Shown: positions 45,319-54,572 of the stretch, piece after piece
How the letters are laid out: the number at the start of each line of letters is the position of its first letter
Numbering within the stretch: position 1 is the stretch's first letter
Made by a program: the position numbers and the translations under genes
The notes under the pieces: model-generated
The model's input: only the letters and a program-made list of their open reading frames with translations
Told to the model about the DNA's origin: nothing
The model's database searches: none
Assembly (NCBI RefSeq): GCF_001440545.1
Contig: NZ_LKHP01000005.1
Location: forward strand, 83,544-147,543
Reading direction: 5' to 3'
DNA: 64,000 nucleotides
DNA from: Caloramator mitchellensis
GTDB taxonomy: Bacteria; Bacillota; Clostridia; Clostridiales; Caloramatoraceae

Positions 45319-45588
45319 CTATTTTACAATTAAATTGATATTGCTGAACATTGTCTGTGTAAACTGTATTAATGTTTTAGCCATCCACGACCCTAATACG
45401 ATAAATACAACTACTACAGCTATAACCTTTGGAACAAATGTCAATGTCTGCTCTTGAATCTGTGTAGCTGCTTGAAAAATACTTATTAAAAGCCCTACTA
45501 CCATTGATACTAAAAGAACTGGTGCTGCTACCATCAAGGCAACTGTTATAGCCTGTTTTCCAATAGCCAGTGCAAAAGATAGACTCAT
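45319..45588 (-). CDS. fliQ: flagellar export gate protein FliQ
   Basis: 89 aa, two membrane helices with the conserved GLLISIFQAATQIQEQTLTF loop between them. Pairs with FliP and FliR in the export channel. Lies 11 nt behind fliP and 9 nt before the fusion. Confidence 0.95.
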   Translation of the reverse strand: MSLSFALAIGKQAITVALMVAAPVLLVSMVVGLLISIFQAATQIQEQTLTFVPKVIAVVVVFIVLGSWMAKTLIQFTQTMFSNINLIVK

Positions 45589-45599
45589 TTAATCAACTC

Positions 45600-46361
45600 C
45601 TACATAAAGCTTTCGATAAGCGATTTAACAACTAAATGCCAGCCGTCGGCTAAGACAAACAATAGTATTTTAAATGGCAATGAAATTGTTACTGGTGGTA
45701 GCATAAACATACCCATTGACATTAGAATGCTTGCAACAACCATGTCTATAACAATAAATGGAACGAAAATTAAAAATCCCATCTGGAATGCGGTTTTTAA
45801 TTCGCTAATAATAAATGCAGGTATCAGTATTTTAAAAGGAACGTCGTATCTGTCCTTTGGTTTTTCAAGTTTAGAGGCATCATAAAAAAGCGCCAAATCC
45901 TTTTCTCGAGTCTGTTTTAGCATAAAATCCTTTACAGGTTTTGATCCTATTTCAAAGGCCTTCTCTTGAGTTATCTGTCCCTTAACATAGGGTTGTATAG
46001 CTTCGGTATTAACTTTACTGTAAACTGGTGCCATTATAAAAAAAGTCATAAAGAGAGCAAGACCAATCAATACCTGATTTGGAGGAGATTGTTGAGTTGA
46101 AAGTGCATTTCTTAAGAATCCCAAAACTATTATAATCCTTGTAAAGCTGGTCATCATTAGCACAATTGCCGGAACGAATGTCAATGACGTCAAAAGAATC
46201 AATAGTTTAATATTGTCTACATATTCCTTTGGAGTTTGTGCATCATCAACTGAAATATTAACTTTGGGAACCTGTATCTCCGGTGGTGCTGCATAAGCTA
46301 CTCCGATGCTTATTAGTATTAAAACTATAATCATAAGACCAATTCTTTTAAATCTTTTCAT
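45600..46361 (-). CDS. fliP: flagellar export gate protein FliP
   Basis: 253 aa with a cleavable signal peptide (IGLMIIVLILISIGVAYAA). The core helices contain the family segments MMTSFTRIIIVLGFLRNAL and PPNQVLIGLALFMTFF, and end with LPFKILLFVLADGWHLVV. It overlaps fliO by 14 nt, so the two are coupled. Confidence 0.96.
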   Translation of the reverse strand: MKRFKRIGLMIIVLILISIGVAYAAPPEIQVPKVNISVDDAQTPKEYVDNIKLLILLTSLTFVPAIVLMMTSFTRIIIVLGFLRNALSTQQSPPNQVLIGLALFMTFFIMAPVYSKVNTEAIQPYVKGQITQEKAFEIGSKPVKDFMLKQTREKDLALFYDASKLEKPKDRYDVPFKILIPAFIISELKTAFQMGFLIFVPFIVIDMVVASILMSMGMFMLPPVTISLPFKILLFVLADGWHLVVKSLIESFM

Positions 46362-46710
46362 TCTTCATCTTTCCCTTTAATTTTTTTATATCAAATAATT
46401 CAAACAAATTTTTAATCTCTGTATTTGCATTTTGATTTTTGTAAATTTCTAACTTTTCCTCATCAAGTTCTAAAAGTATTTTAATTTCATTATTTGTATT
46501 TGAAACAATATAAGGTTTTCCTGCAATTGTTACAACTGAAATAAAAGAGCTCTGGCTCAATGGAACCCTTTCATAAACTTTAATCAATCTTCCATTATTC
46601 ATATTAGATAGATATTTTCCACCATACTTAAATGATATATATATTAATAATAATACTGCAGGGAGCAGTATTATTATTTTAATAAAACCTACAATAAAAT
46701 TTCTTTCCAT
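46348..46710 (-). CDS. fliO: flagellar protein FliO
   Basis: 120 aa. One membrane helix (IIILLPAVLLLIYISF) followed by a small cytoplasmic domain (IKVYERVPLSQSSFISVVTI). FliO helps assemble the FliP ring. The call rests on this layout and on its place between fliL and fliP. Confidence 0.82.
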   Translation of the reverse strand: MERNFIVGFIKIIILLPAVLLLIYISFKYGGKYLSNMNNGRLIKVYERVPLSQSSFISVVTIAGKPYIVSNTNNEIKILLELDEEKLEIYKNQNANTEIKNLFELFDIKKLKGKMKNEKI

Positions 46711-46718
46711 TAAATCAC

Positions 46719-47150
46719 CTACTGTATCAATAAATCATAAAAATATACATTTGTTATTTTGTCTTTAGTTAGTAAATTATTAACGTTATCTCTTATTTCT
46801 TTTCTAATTGCTTCTACTTTATTTCCTTCAAATTCTTCAGATTTTTTGCTTCTAACTGTAGTAATTACTACATCTCTTATTTGAGGCATCTTTTCTGTTA
46901 TTTCTCCTTCAAGCTTAGAGTTAGTATAAGCCAAGAATATTTTTACTTTTATATATGTCCTCATGCCTTCATCATTAAGGTTAACAACTAATTCATCCAT
47001 CGCCATTGTCTTTTCAGGAAGGACTTTGGTGGTGGATTGTTTATTTTTTACAAGGAGCATATAACCAACAAATCCTCCAGCTATCAATACTAATACAAGA
47101 AGAACTATAATTATAATGAGCAGTTTTGATGCACCTTTATTTTCTGCCAT
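46719..47150 (-). CDS. fliL: flagellar basal body-associated protein FliL
   Basis: 143 aa: a membrane helix (LLIIIIVLLVLVLIAGGFVG) and a periplasmic FliL domain (DELVVNLNDEGMRTYIKVKI, ITNVYFYDLLIQ). It supports the stator-rotor contact. ATG 47150 lies behind AAGGAG, 1 nt after the motB stop. The frame extends to 47180 but without a ribosome site. fliM and fliN do not follow it here. Confidence 0.9.
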   Translation of the reverse strand: MAENKGASKLLIIIIVLLVLVLIAGGFVGYMLLVKNKQSTTKVLPEKTMAMDELVVNLNDEGMRTYIKVKIFLAYTNSKLEGEITEKMPQIRDVVITTVRSKKSEEFEGNKVEAIRKEIRDNVNNLLTKDKITNVYFYDLLIQ

Positions 47151-47151
47151 A

Positions 47152-47910
47152 CTATTTCTCTCCTTCACTCTTAGTAACAATCAAGATGTTAACTCTTCTA
47201 TTCTTCTGCCTTCCTTCAGGGGTTGCATTTGAAGCGATAGGTCTAAACTCACCTGCCCCTACTGCTGTTATTCTCTCAGGGGATACCCCTTTGTTTTCAA
47301 CTAGAAATCTAACAACCTTTACTGCTCTATCTGCTGATAGCTCCCAGTTGCTTTGGAAATAACCTCTATTGATTGGAACATTGTCAGTATGACCTTCAAC
47401 AACGATCTCATTGTTAAAAACGCTTAGCAGCTGTGAAATTTTAGTCAATAACGGTAAACTCTCAGGTTTAATATCAGACCTTCCTGAATCAAATAGAATC
47501 TTTTCCTGTAATTCGATTACTACCCCTTTAATATCTTCCCTAACTGTAATTTTAGCTTCCAAATTGTTTTTTTGAACAAATTCCTTAACTTGATTATAAA
47601 CTTTTTGCGTTTCTCCCTTTTGAACTTCCAAATTAACCTTACCAGGTTGCCTATCCTTAGTTTCAATTTCTACGCCAGGGTTGGAATTAACAGGAACCGG
47701 CCCTAAATTGCCCCCGCTGGTTATTACATTAGCATTCCCACCAAAAGCCTTTGCCATTGAAAACACAATCTGTTGAAATTTGACTGCATCCATTGTTGAG
47801 AAGGCATAGAGCAACACGAAAAAGCATAGCAACAAATTCATAAGATCTGCCCAAGTAGTAAGCCAACCTTCCGTGTTTATTTGTTTTTTAGGTGCTCTTT
47901 TTCTACTCAT
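47152..47910 (-). CDS. motB: flagellar motor stator protein MotB
   Basis: 252 aa. One membrane helix with the ion-binding aspartate (TTWADLMNLLLCFFVLLYAF), then a plug and an OmpA-like peptidoglycan-binding domain (VVEGHTDNVPINRG, LSADRAVKVVRFLV). Overlaps motA by 8 nt. H+ or Na+ coupling cannot be decided from this alone. Confidence 0.95.
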   Translation of the reverse strand: MSRKRAPKKQINTEGWLTTWADLMNLLLCFFVLLYAFSTMDAVKFQQIVFSMAKAFGGNANVITSGGNLGPVPVNSNPGVEIETKDRQPGKVNLEVQKGETQKVYNQVKEFVQKNNLEAKITVREDIKGVVIELQEKILFDSGRSDIKPESLPLLTKISQLLSVFNNEIVVEGHTDNVPINRGYFQSNWELSADRAVKVVRFLVENKGVSPERITAVGAGEFRPIASNATPEGRQKNRRVNILIVTKSEGEK

Positions 47911-48724
47911 TTACAACCGCACCCTTTCCTACGTTTTCTTGTAACATTTTCAATCTCTCTTCTGGAGGTAGGAATGCTTTCAGCTTATCTTCTACAATTC
48001 TTGGGTTTACGCCAGATTGAATTGCAAGTATTCCTTCGAGCATCATTTCTTTTAATCCTACTTCGTCACCGCTTTTGCTTTCAAGCTTAGTAGCAAGTGG
48101 ATTGAAGATGAAGTTTGCTAATACAGCACCATAAAATGATGTTATAAGAGCAACAGCCATATTAGGTCCAAGTGATGATTGATCTTGGAGATTCTTCAGC
48201 ATAAGAATAAGTCCAATTAATGTTCCTATCATACCAAACGCTGGAGCCATTCCCGCCCAAACTCTTAAAACAGTTATAGCACTCTGATGTCTCTTTTCCA
48301 TCTCAGTTATTTCAAGTTCAAGTATTTCTCTTATTATTTCCGGTTCAATACCGTCTACTACCATCTGAATACCGCTCTTGAGGAATGGGTCGTCAAGATT
48401 GGCGACCTCATCCTCTAGCGATAGTAAACCTTCTTTTCTTGCTTTTTTTGAGAGTTCAACAAATATATTAATTATTTGTGCTGGTGAAATCATTTTTTCA
48501 AAGAAGGCATTTCTTATTGCCTTCGGCAGATTCTTTAAGGCAGACATAGGAACAGAAATCATTACGGCAAAGAAGGAGCCAAAAATAGTTACAAATATAG
48601 ATGCCAAATCATAAAATGTTGTAATCGCACCAATTATCGATGCCTGTCCCCAGATCATCCCAGCTATTATAACTAGAAAGCCTAGCACAAGGCCTATAAT
48701 CGTTGATATATCGCTTTTCTTCAT
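47903..48724 (-). CDS. motA: flagellar motor stator protein MotA
   Basis: 273 aa, four membrane helices. The ion-channel helices hold WAGMAPAFGMIGTLIGLILM and VALITSFYGAVLANFIFNP, the usual MotA/PomA segments. The cytoplasmic loop is charged for contact with FliG. ATG overlaps the flbD stop (ATGA). Ribosome site GGAGG. Confidence 0.95.
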   Translation of the reverse strand: MKKSDISTIIGLVLGFLVIIAGMIWGQASIIGAITTFYDLASIFVTIFGSFFAVMISVPMSALKNLPKAIRNAFFEKMISPAQIINIFVELSKKARKEGLLSLEDEVANLDDPFLKSGIQMVVDGIEPEIIREILELEITEMEKRHQSAITVLRVWAGMAPAFGMIGTLIGLILMLKNLQDQSSLGPNMAVALITSFYGAVLANFIFNPLATKLESKSGDEVGLKEMMLEGILAIQSGVNPRIVEDKLKAFLPPEERLKMLQENVGKGAVVNE

Positions 48725-48924
48725 TCTATTACCTCCACCACTGGTGTCATGATTTTCTGCCTGAATTTGATTATTTTGTTTATTATTTCTTCTGGAGTAT
48801 CCTTAACAACAAACTTTTTTCCATTTGTTGTTGTGATAACAGTGTCAGGTGTTATTTCTATTTTTTCAATTAAATCAGAATTAAGATAAAAATCTATATT
48901 ATTAAATCCTGTAAGCCTAATCAT
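48721..48924 (-). CDS. flbD: flagellar protein FlbD
   Basis: 67 aa, the short FlbD form (MIRLTGFNNIDFYLNSDLIE, TNGKKFVVKDTPEEIINKII). It is constantly found between flgE and motA in Firmicutes. Role unclear; in Bacillus (SwrD) it helps motor torque. Confidence 0.92.
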   Translation of the reverse strand: MIRLTGFNNIDFYLNSDLIEKIEITPDTVITTTNGKKFVVKDTPEEIINKIIKFRQKIMTPVVEVIE

Positions 48925-48937
48925 AAATTATACCCCA

Positions 48938-49870
48938 TTATCTCTTTAGATTTAGAAGTTCTTGAAGCATTTCATCTGAGGTAGTTATCGTTCTGGAATT
49001 AGCCTGGAATGCTCTGCTTGTTACTATCATGTCAGTAAACTGTTCTGCAAGGTCTACATTTGACATTTCTAAAAGTCCCTGTCTTAATGTTCCAAATCCA
49101 GAAGTCGCTCCAAGCCCCACTGAAGGTTCGCCGGAGTTTGAAGTATTTCTATAGGTATTACCACCCAATTTTTCAAGACCTGCCGGATTTTGAAAATTAG
49201 CAAGAGCAATTTTGCCAATAACTACTGTTTTATCTCCATAAATTCCTTTGATTGTTCCATCCTTATCTATTGAAAAGCTAAGTATTTTTTGGCTTTCTCC
49301 TGCATCATTCAATGCTTCAAATGGAATTACTATATTTCTTAGCTGCGATGCAGTTGTTCCGCTTCCTGGACTTATTTCTGGATCATAGGTTGGATCATCC
49401 GTAGTAACTGTAGGTGGATTTGTAGGGTCATAGACATCAGTTAGGAAAGTCGTATTATAAGTCCCCATAACATGAAATCCCTCAGATGTCACAAGATTTC
49501 CTGAAGAATCAAGCGTAAATGCTCCATCCCTTGTGAATCTTGTTTCAATTCCATCTGATATAATAAAAAATCCATTCCCTTCAATTGCAATATCAGTTGC
49601 CCTGCCTGTAGTTGATAAAGCCCCCTGATTCATATTTGTATCAATTCCTGCGACTGCAACACCCAAGCCAGCTTGCTTCGGGTTTGTTCCACCCTTACCG
49701 CCCGATGGTGCTGAAGCATTTTCAAGCGTCTGGGACAAGATATCCTTAAATGTAACCCTTTGTGCTTTAAAAGCTGTTGTGTTTACATTAGCGATGTTGT
49801 TGCCTATAACGTCCATCTTTATTTGATTGGCCTTCATACCACTTACTCCGGAATTTAATGATCTTAACAT
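48938..49870 (-). CDS. flgE: flagellar hook protein FlgE
   Basis: 310 aa, a short hook protein. N-terminal motif MLRSLNSGVSGMKANQIKMD with IGNNIANVNTTAFKAQRVTF, middle AIEGNGFFIISD, and C-terminal EMSNVDLAEQFTDMIVTSR with AFQANSRTITTSDEML. ATG 49870 is 4 nt behind GAGGAGGAG; an upstream ATG at 49903 precedes that site. Exported by the flagellar system and capped by FlgD. Confidence 0.94.
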   Translation of the reverse strand: MLRSLNSGVSGMKANQIKMDVIGNNIANVNTTAFKAQRVTFKDILSQTLENASAPSGGKGGTNPKQAGLGVAVAGIDTNMNQGALSTTGRATDIAIEGNGFFIISDGIETRFTRDGAFTLDSSGNLVTSEGFHVMGTYNTTFLTDVYDPTNPPTVTTDDPTYDPEISPGSGTTASQLRNIVIPFEALNDAGESQKILSFSIDKDGTIKGIYGDKTVVIGKIALANFQNPAGLEKLGGNTYRNTSNSGEPSVGLGATSGFGTLRQGLLEMSNVDLAEQFTDMIVTSRAFQANSRTITTSDEMLQELLNLKR

Positions 49871-49939
49871 AATACTCCTCCTCATTTTATTTAGTCGTTT
49901 CAATCAGTCCACGACTGAGGCCTCCCATTAGGGTCCAGC

Positions 49940-50302
49940 CTAAATTATAATTGCACTATCTATATTTGTAAAAACATTTTCCTTTATGCTTTCTGAATCA
50001 ATAGCTGTGATAACTGTATTGTTTTTTATACTGGTAAGAAAAGCTATATTGTTGCAAATTATTAGGCTTTCCTTGCCACCCTTTTCCTTTAATTTTCTAA
50101 CAGCCATATTTATTTTGCTAATATCATCATCGCTCAAGTTTATATTTCTTGCCCTGAGCCTTTCGAGTGCATGCCCTGAAAATTTTACTTCATTTTTTTC
50201 ATATCCCTCAAGTATTTTTGCAAAGTCAACAGCTCTCTCTATCCTTCTGTTTAAATTATTGTTTTCTTGAAGATTTATATTTTCAACTCTATTTATTGTC
50301 AC
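49940..50302 (-). CDS. flagellar operon protein, TIGR02530 type
   Basis: 120 aa. The conserved core VKFSGHALERLRARNINLSD, then KGGKESLIICNNIAFLTSIK, and the end TVITAIDSE with ENVFTNIDSAIII match the small protein regularly found between flgD and flgE. Its exact role is unknown; a link to hook assembly is inferred from place. Overlaps flgD by 14 nt. Confidence 0.88.
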   Translation of the reverse strand: MTINRVENINLQENNNLNRRIERAVDFAKILEGYEKNEVKFSGHALERLRARNINLSDDDISKINMAVRKLKEKGGKESLIICNNIAFLTSIKNNTVITAIDSESIKENVFTNIDSAIII

Positions 50303-50699
50303 TTACCTCACCTACACCTACAACATCATCGAGTTTAAATTTACCATCCTCAGTTATAATGTATACTTCATTTGCTTCAAGTTTGACACCATTAACATTT
50401 GTCTTAATTTCAGTATCATTTACATTTACATGAACATCTTGTCCTATTAGTAGGGTTCCTTCTGTTAGTTTTTGCGAAACTAATAGTTTTTGCAAGTTTA
50501 CATTTAGATTTTGAGATTGTTCAAGCGCTGCAAACTGTGCCATTTGTGCTATATACTCAGTGTTATCCTTTGCATTTAAAGGGTCCTGATTTTGAAGTTG
50601 AACAGTTAGAATTCTTAAAAATGCATCTTTATCAAGGATGTCATTTTTCTTATTTGCCGTCAAATTTGTGTTGCTTCCAAAGACCTTTGTTATATCCAT
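50289..50699 (-). CDS. flgD: flagellar hook capping protein FlgD
   Basis: 136 aa. The conserved N-terminal part KDAFLRILTVQLQNQDPLNA with TEYIAQMAQFAALEQSQNL is complete. The C-terminal Ig-like domains of longer FlgD are missing, which is usual in clostridia. ATG 50699 lies 7 nt behind GGGG; GTG 50705 is the alternative. Confidence 0.93.
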   Translation of the reverse strand: MDITKVFGSNTNLTANKKNDILDKDAFLRILTVQLQNQDPLNAKDNTEYIAQMAQFAALEQSQNLNVNLQKLLVSQKLTEGTLLIGQDVHVNVNDTEIKTNVNGVKLEANEVYIITEDGKFKLDDVVGVGEVSDNK

Positions 50700-50710
50700 A
50701 CTCACACCCC

Positions 50711-52054
50711 TTAAGCTATAATATTCAATCCATCCTGGTCATCAACAAGCTTGTCAAACTCAAACTGCTGCTCACTATAATTTTTATTTTGTCCATTTTG
50801 TTGTTTAAATCCATGTCCATTTCTTTCGTTTAAATTATCATTGTTAAGGTTAATAGTAACATTAGTTACAGTAACATTGTTGTTTCTTAACTCCTGCTTT
50901 AAGTTCTCAATCTGGCTCTGAAGTGCTGCTGCGACTTCTCTTTTATCAACGAGTATATTGCCCTTAACCTCTCCCTTTTCAAGAACTACCTTAACAGTTA
51001 TTTCTCCTAAATCCTCAGGATTTAGTTTTACTCTAAGTTCTGTTATTTCAGGAAGTCTTAAGCTTCTAAATCTTTCAACGGCTATTTGAATTATCTCATT
51101 TGTCTTTTGTGGTGTGATAATTCTTTCAATTTCAGCTCTTAAGTCATTCTTATTCACTTCATTAGTGTTAGTTTTTATCGATTTAAGTTCAACATTTGCA
51201 TTATTGAAGCTTATATCTTCATCAACCTGTGCTTCATTTTGAACGGCCTTATCATCATTGCTCCTCTTTTCTACAGCAATGTTTACTGCAGCTTTATCTG
51301 AGATTGTTTTTGTTAAATTATCATCACCAGAACGCAAATTTTCTTTTTTAATTTCACTAACTGATGAATCGTCATTTTGCATTTCAGGTTTTTCAATTAT
51401 CTCATCATTTGGTATGCTCATCTTTACAGGCTCATTTTTATAATTATTTTCAACAATTTTCTGTAAGACTGTTATAAATTGATTTTTATCAACTTTATCA
51501 GAGCCTAAGATTCCATCGAGAAGTTCATTTATTTCCTTTAGATTTTCAGTTTGATTATAATTTTCAACTTTTTCTGTATTCATTAATAAACCTAAAAGTT
51601 TAATATTAATGTCCCTTATATTTACTATATTAACAAGTGAGTTTTCTGTATTAACTTTATCAGTTGATTCCACTTTGCTATTAATAATGTATTGATTCAG
51701 ACTATTCACAAAAGCAATAATCTGGTTTAAAAAAGGCTCTATATTCTCCTGAGGCTCTTTTAAATCCTTGCTAAACTCAGTATCATTTGTCAACTTTTCA
51801 ATTAGTTTTTCTAGTTTTGCAATTACATCTTTAACAAGTTCAACATCATCAGAATTATCTTCAAACTCTGTTGGATTGGCTATATCCTGCTGATTATGTT
51901 GGTTTTCAACTTTAATGCTGCTACTTGAGTTTGTTGGAACCTCTTTTGTAGAAACCTTATTTAACAAATCATCAAAATTTAGACTTGTCTTTTTATTATT
52001 CTTGTTTCCTGGCTTAAATTCAACCTTCAATGAATTGATTGCATCAACCTTCAT
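50711..52054 (-). CDS. fliK: flagellar hook-length control protein FliK
   Basis: 447 aa. The first ~330 residues are polar and poorly conserved. The C-terminal Flg_hook domain (LRLPEITELRVKLNPEDLGE, ITVKVVLEKGEVKGNILV, then QSQIENLKQELRNNNVTVTN) is the part that contacts FlhB to end hook growth. Lies between fliJ and flgD as usual. Confidence 0.92.
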   Translation of the reverse strand: MKVDAINSLKVEFKPGNKNNKKTSLNFDDLLNKVSTKEVPTNSSSSIKVENQHNQQDIANPTEFEDNSDDVELVKDVIAKLEKLIEKLTNDTEFSKDLKEPQENIEPFLNQIIAFVNSLNQYIINSKVESTDKVNTENSLVNIVNIRDINIKLLGLLMNTEKVENYNQTENLKEINELLDGILGSDKVDKNQFITVLQKIVENNYKNEPVKMSIPNDEIIEKPEMQNDDSSVSEIKKENLRSGDDNLTKTISDKAAVNIAVEKRSNDDKAVQNEAQVDEDISFNNANVELKSIKTNTNEVNKNDLRAEIERIITPQKTNEIIQIAVERFRSLRLPEITELRVKLNPEDLGEITVKVVLEKGEVKGNILVDKREVAAALQSQIENLKQELRNNNVTVTNVTINLNNDNLNERNGHGFKQQNGQNKNYSEQQFEFDKLVDDQDGLNIIA

Positions 52055-52058
52055 AACT

Positions 52059-52496
52059 TCACCCCCTTTCGTGTCTTATATAGCTATAAAGAGCATAGTC
52101 GTCATTTAACTTTTGCTCTTTTTTGCCTTCCTCAAACAAAAATTCATCATATGCCTTTTCTTTAAGTTTTTCAATTATGCCTTTGTCCTTAGTTGCCTTT
52201 ATGAGTTCTTCCCTTTTTTTATTTAGTTTTTCTTTTGCCCTGTTAATATTTTCTCTTTGGGATTCTATTCTTTGTTCAAGAAATTCCATAAATCTTGTAT
52301 AATTCTGATACTCTACAACTGTTTTAAAATTCTTAGGTTTGAACAAATTTTGATCCTTTGTATTAATTAGTTCATTGAGTATTTTTTCTTGCTGTATATA
52401 ATTTTGAAGTGCAGCAGCAAATTCCCTTTTTATTCTTTCTTCCACATCGCTTCTATAATCCAATACATTTTGAAGCTTAAATTTAAATTTCTCCAT
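52059..52496 (-). CDS. fliJ: flagellar export protein FliJ
   Basis: 145-aa coiled coil starting FKFKLQNVLDYRSDVEERIK, the typical FliJ start. It is the central stalk of the FliI ATPase and activates the FlhA gate. Lies 11 nt behind fliI. Confidence 0.9.
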   Translation of the reverse strand: MEKFKFKLQNVLDYRSDVEERIKREFAAALQNYIQQEKILNELINTKDQNLFKPKNFKTVVEYQNYTRFMEFLEQRIESQRENINRAKEKLNKKREELIKATKDKGIIEKLKEKAYDEFLFEEGKKEQKLNDDYALYSYIRHERG

Positions 52497-52507
52497 TTAA
52501 TCACCTT

Positions 52508-53812
52508 CTAACCTATGCTTATAATCCTCTCATAGGTTGATTTAAAATCGTTGTGTTCAGTCATTCCCTGCCTTAGAAATGAATTCACTTTATCAATAAG
52601 TTGTATTGCCCTGTCTATTTTGGGATTGGAACCTTTTTGATAGGCTCCTATATTTATCAAATCCTCTGCATCCTTGTAGGTTGCAAGTATATCTCTTAAC
52701 TCTGATGCCTTTTGTTTTAGTTTTTCATCAGCTATTTGTGGCATCAATCTTGATATACTTCCTAAAACGTCAATGGCCGGAAAATGATTTTTACTTGCTA
52801 GTTTTCTAGAAAGAACTATATGACCATCTAGTATACCTCTTGCAGCGTCGGCTATCGGCTCATTTAAATCATCACCATCTACAAGAACTGTATAAAATGC
52901 TGTTATAGTTCCCTTATCTGAATTTCCTGACCTTTCCATAAGCCTTGGTAGCATTGCAAATACAGAAGGAGTATATCCTTTAGTTGCAGGGGGTTCCCCT
53001 ATCGTTAAGCCAACTTCTCTTTGAGCCATTGCAAAACGGGTAACCGAGTCCATCATAAGCATTACATTGAGCCCCTGGTCCCTGAAATATTCTGCAATTG
53101 CAGTTGCGGTAAAGGCACCTTTAAGCCTTAACAGAGGTGGCTGGTCTGATGTTGCAACTACAACAACTGATTTTTTCAAACCTTCTTCTCCCAAGTCTTG
53201 CTCAATAAATTCTCTAACTTCCCTTCCTCTTTCACCGATTAGACCTATAACATTAACATCTGCATCGCTGTATCTTGCTATCATTCCTAAAAGTGTGCTT
53301 TTTCCAACTCCACTGCCTGCAAATATGCCAACTCTTTGTCCAACTCCGACTGTCAAAAAACCATCTATTGCCCTAATTCCTGTCGACATTATCGTATCTA
53401 TTCTTTTTCTTGTAAGCGGGTTTGGAGGGTCGTTGTCAAGCTTATACTCAGTTTCTGTTCTAAACTTTTCGCCATTCATTGGATTTCCAAGTCCATCTAA
53501 CACTTTTCCAAGTAACTCCTGACCAACTTTAACATTCAAAGTTTTACCAGTAGCCTCAACCTGACAGCCAGGTGCGACTCCAGTTAAATCTCCAAGGGGC
53601 ATAAGCAATACCCCTTTATCCTTAAATCCAACAACTTCAGAGTAAATAAATTTATTTAGACCAACATATATTTTGCAAACTTCTCCAACAAACGCTCTAA
53701 TACCTTCTACTTCAATTGTCAATCCAACAACTTTTTTGACTTTACCAGTTAATTTTATCGAATCTAAACCTACCATAGCATCTCTTAACTTATTAAAATC
53801 AATTTCTAGCAT
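52508..53812 (-). CDS. fliI: flagellum-specific ATPase FliI
   Basis: 434-aa F1-beta-like ATPase of the export system. Walker A GIFAGSGVGKSTLLGMIAR, then VNVIGLIGERGREVREFIE, Walker B VMLMMDSVTRFAMAQREVGL and GEPPATKGYTPSVFA. ATG 53812 is 9 nt behind AAGGA. The frame also has ATG 53821, too close to that site. Overlaps fliH by 14-23 nt. Confidence 0.95.
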   Translation of the reverse strand: MLEIDFNKLRDAMVGLDSIKLTGKVKKVVGLTIEVEGIRAFVGEVCKIYVGLNKFIYSEVVGFKDKGVLLMPLGDLTGVAPGCQVEATGKTLNVKVGQELLGKVLDGLGNPMNGEKFRTETEYKLDNDPPNPLTRKRIDTIMSTGIRAIDGFLTVGVGQRVGIFAGSGVGKSTLLGMIARYSDADVNVIGLIGERGREVREFIEQDLGEEGLKKSVVVVATSDQPPLLRLKGAFTATAIAEYFRDQGLNVMLMMDSVTRFAMAQREVGLTIGEPPATKGYTPSVFAMLPRLMERSGNSDKGTITAFYTVLVDGDDLNEPIADAARGILDGHIVLSRKLASKNHFPAIDVLGSISRLMPQIADEKLKQKASELRDILATYKDAEDLINIGAYQKGSNPKIDRAIQLIDKVNSFLRQGMTEHNDFKSTYERIISIG

Positions 53813-54572
53813 CGTAATCATTCCTTAACAAATTTTGAAGAATCATATCAAGCTGAGTATCAATTCTTCCATCAACAAACCCTGATGGAGTTTCAGCATA
53901 AATATTGCCTTCTTCTATCGATGAATCTGCTAATAATATCAAGTCATTTGGATTTTCAACAAAAATTTCCAGTTCCTCCTTACGTCTTTTTAATAGACTG
54001 TAATCCTTTGGATTCACCTTGACTAATATTTGGCTCTTATCCATTGATTTCGATATTACTTCCCTTGCAATATTAAAGATGGCATCTGCATTAATCGAAA
54101 GCTCTGATTTTATAATTTGTTTTGCAATATCTACTGAAATAGCAATAATCTCCTTTTTCTTTTCTGCAATATAATTAGCAACTTCATCTTTTGCCATCTT
54201 AATATAGTTTTCGGCATTTTTTTTCATTTCTTCAGTTTGAATAGTAACTTCTTCCATTCCTTTTTTATATCCCTCTTGATAGCCCTGCATAAATCCGTCA
54301 TTATATCCCTTTTCTGTTGAGTTTTTATAAACTTCCTGTAGTTTGATTTCAGCATCCTTAAGCATTTTTTCTGCTTTTGTTCTTGCCTCTTCTATTATAA
54401 AATCAGCTCTTTCAATTGCCTCATTAATTATCGAAGTGTTCATTTCTTCTTCATTAGTTTCATTAGCCATAATACCTGGAATACTTTTATTATTGATTTC
54501 AATCTGGGGCGGAGTAATTATCGCATCACCATTTATGTTTGTGTATTTTATTACTTTAGAGTATGATTGCAT
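53799..54572 (-). CDS. fliH: flagellar assembly protein FliH
   Basis: 257 aa. An N-terminal tail, a charged long helix with GYNDGFMQGYQEGYKKGMEE (the glycine-repeat region of FliH) and a C-terminal V-ATPase-E-like domain (VANYIAEKKKEIIAISVDIA). It regulates FliI and ties it to the C-ring. ATG 54572 lies behind GAGGTGG; GTG 54581 overlaps that site. Confidence 0.9.
   Translation of the reverse strand: MQSYSKVIKYTNINGDAIITPPQIEINNKSIPGIMANETNEEEMNTSIINEAIERADFIIEEARTKAEKMLKDAEIKLQEVYKNSTEKGYNDGFMQGYQEGYKKGMEEVTIQTEEMKKNAENYIKMAKDEVANYIAEKKKEIIAISVDIAKQIIKSELSINADAIFNIAREVISKSMDKSQILVKVNPKDYSLLKRRKEELEIFVENPNDLILLADSSIEEGNIYAETPSGFVDGRIDTQLDMILQNLLRNDYDARN

Noticed and set aside
45128..45457. 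109-codon open frame on the + strand across fliQ and fliR
   Set aside because: Shadow of the two flagellar genes; no ribosome site and no recognisable protein.
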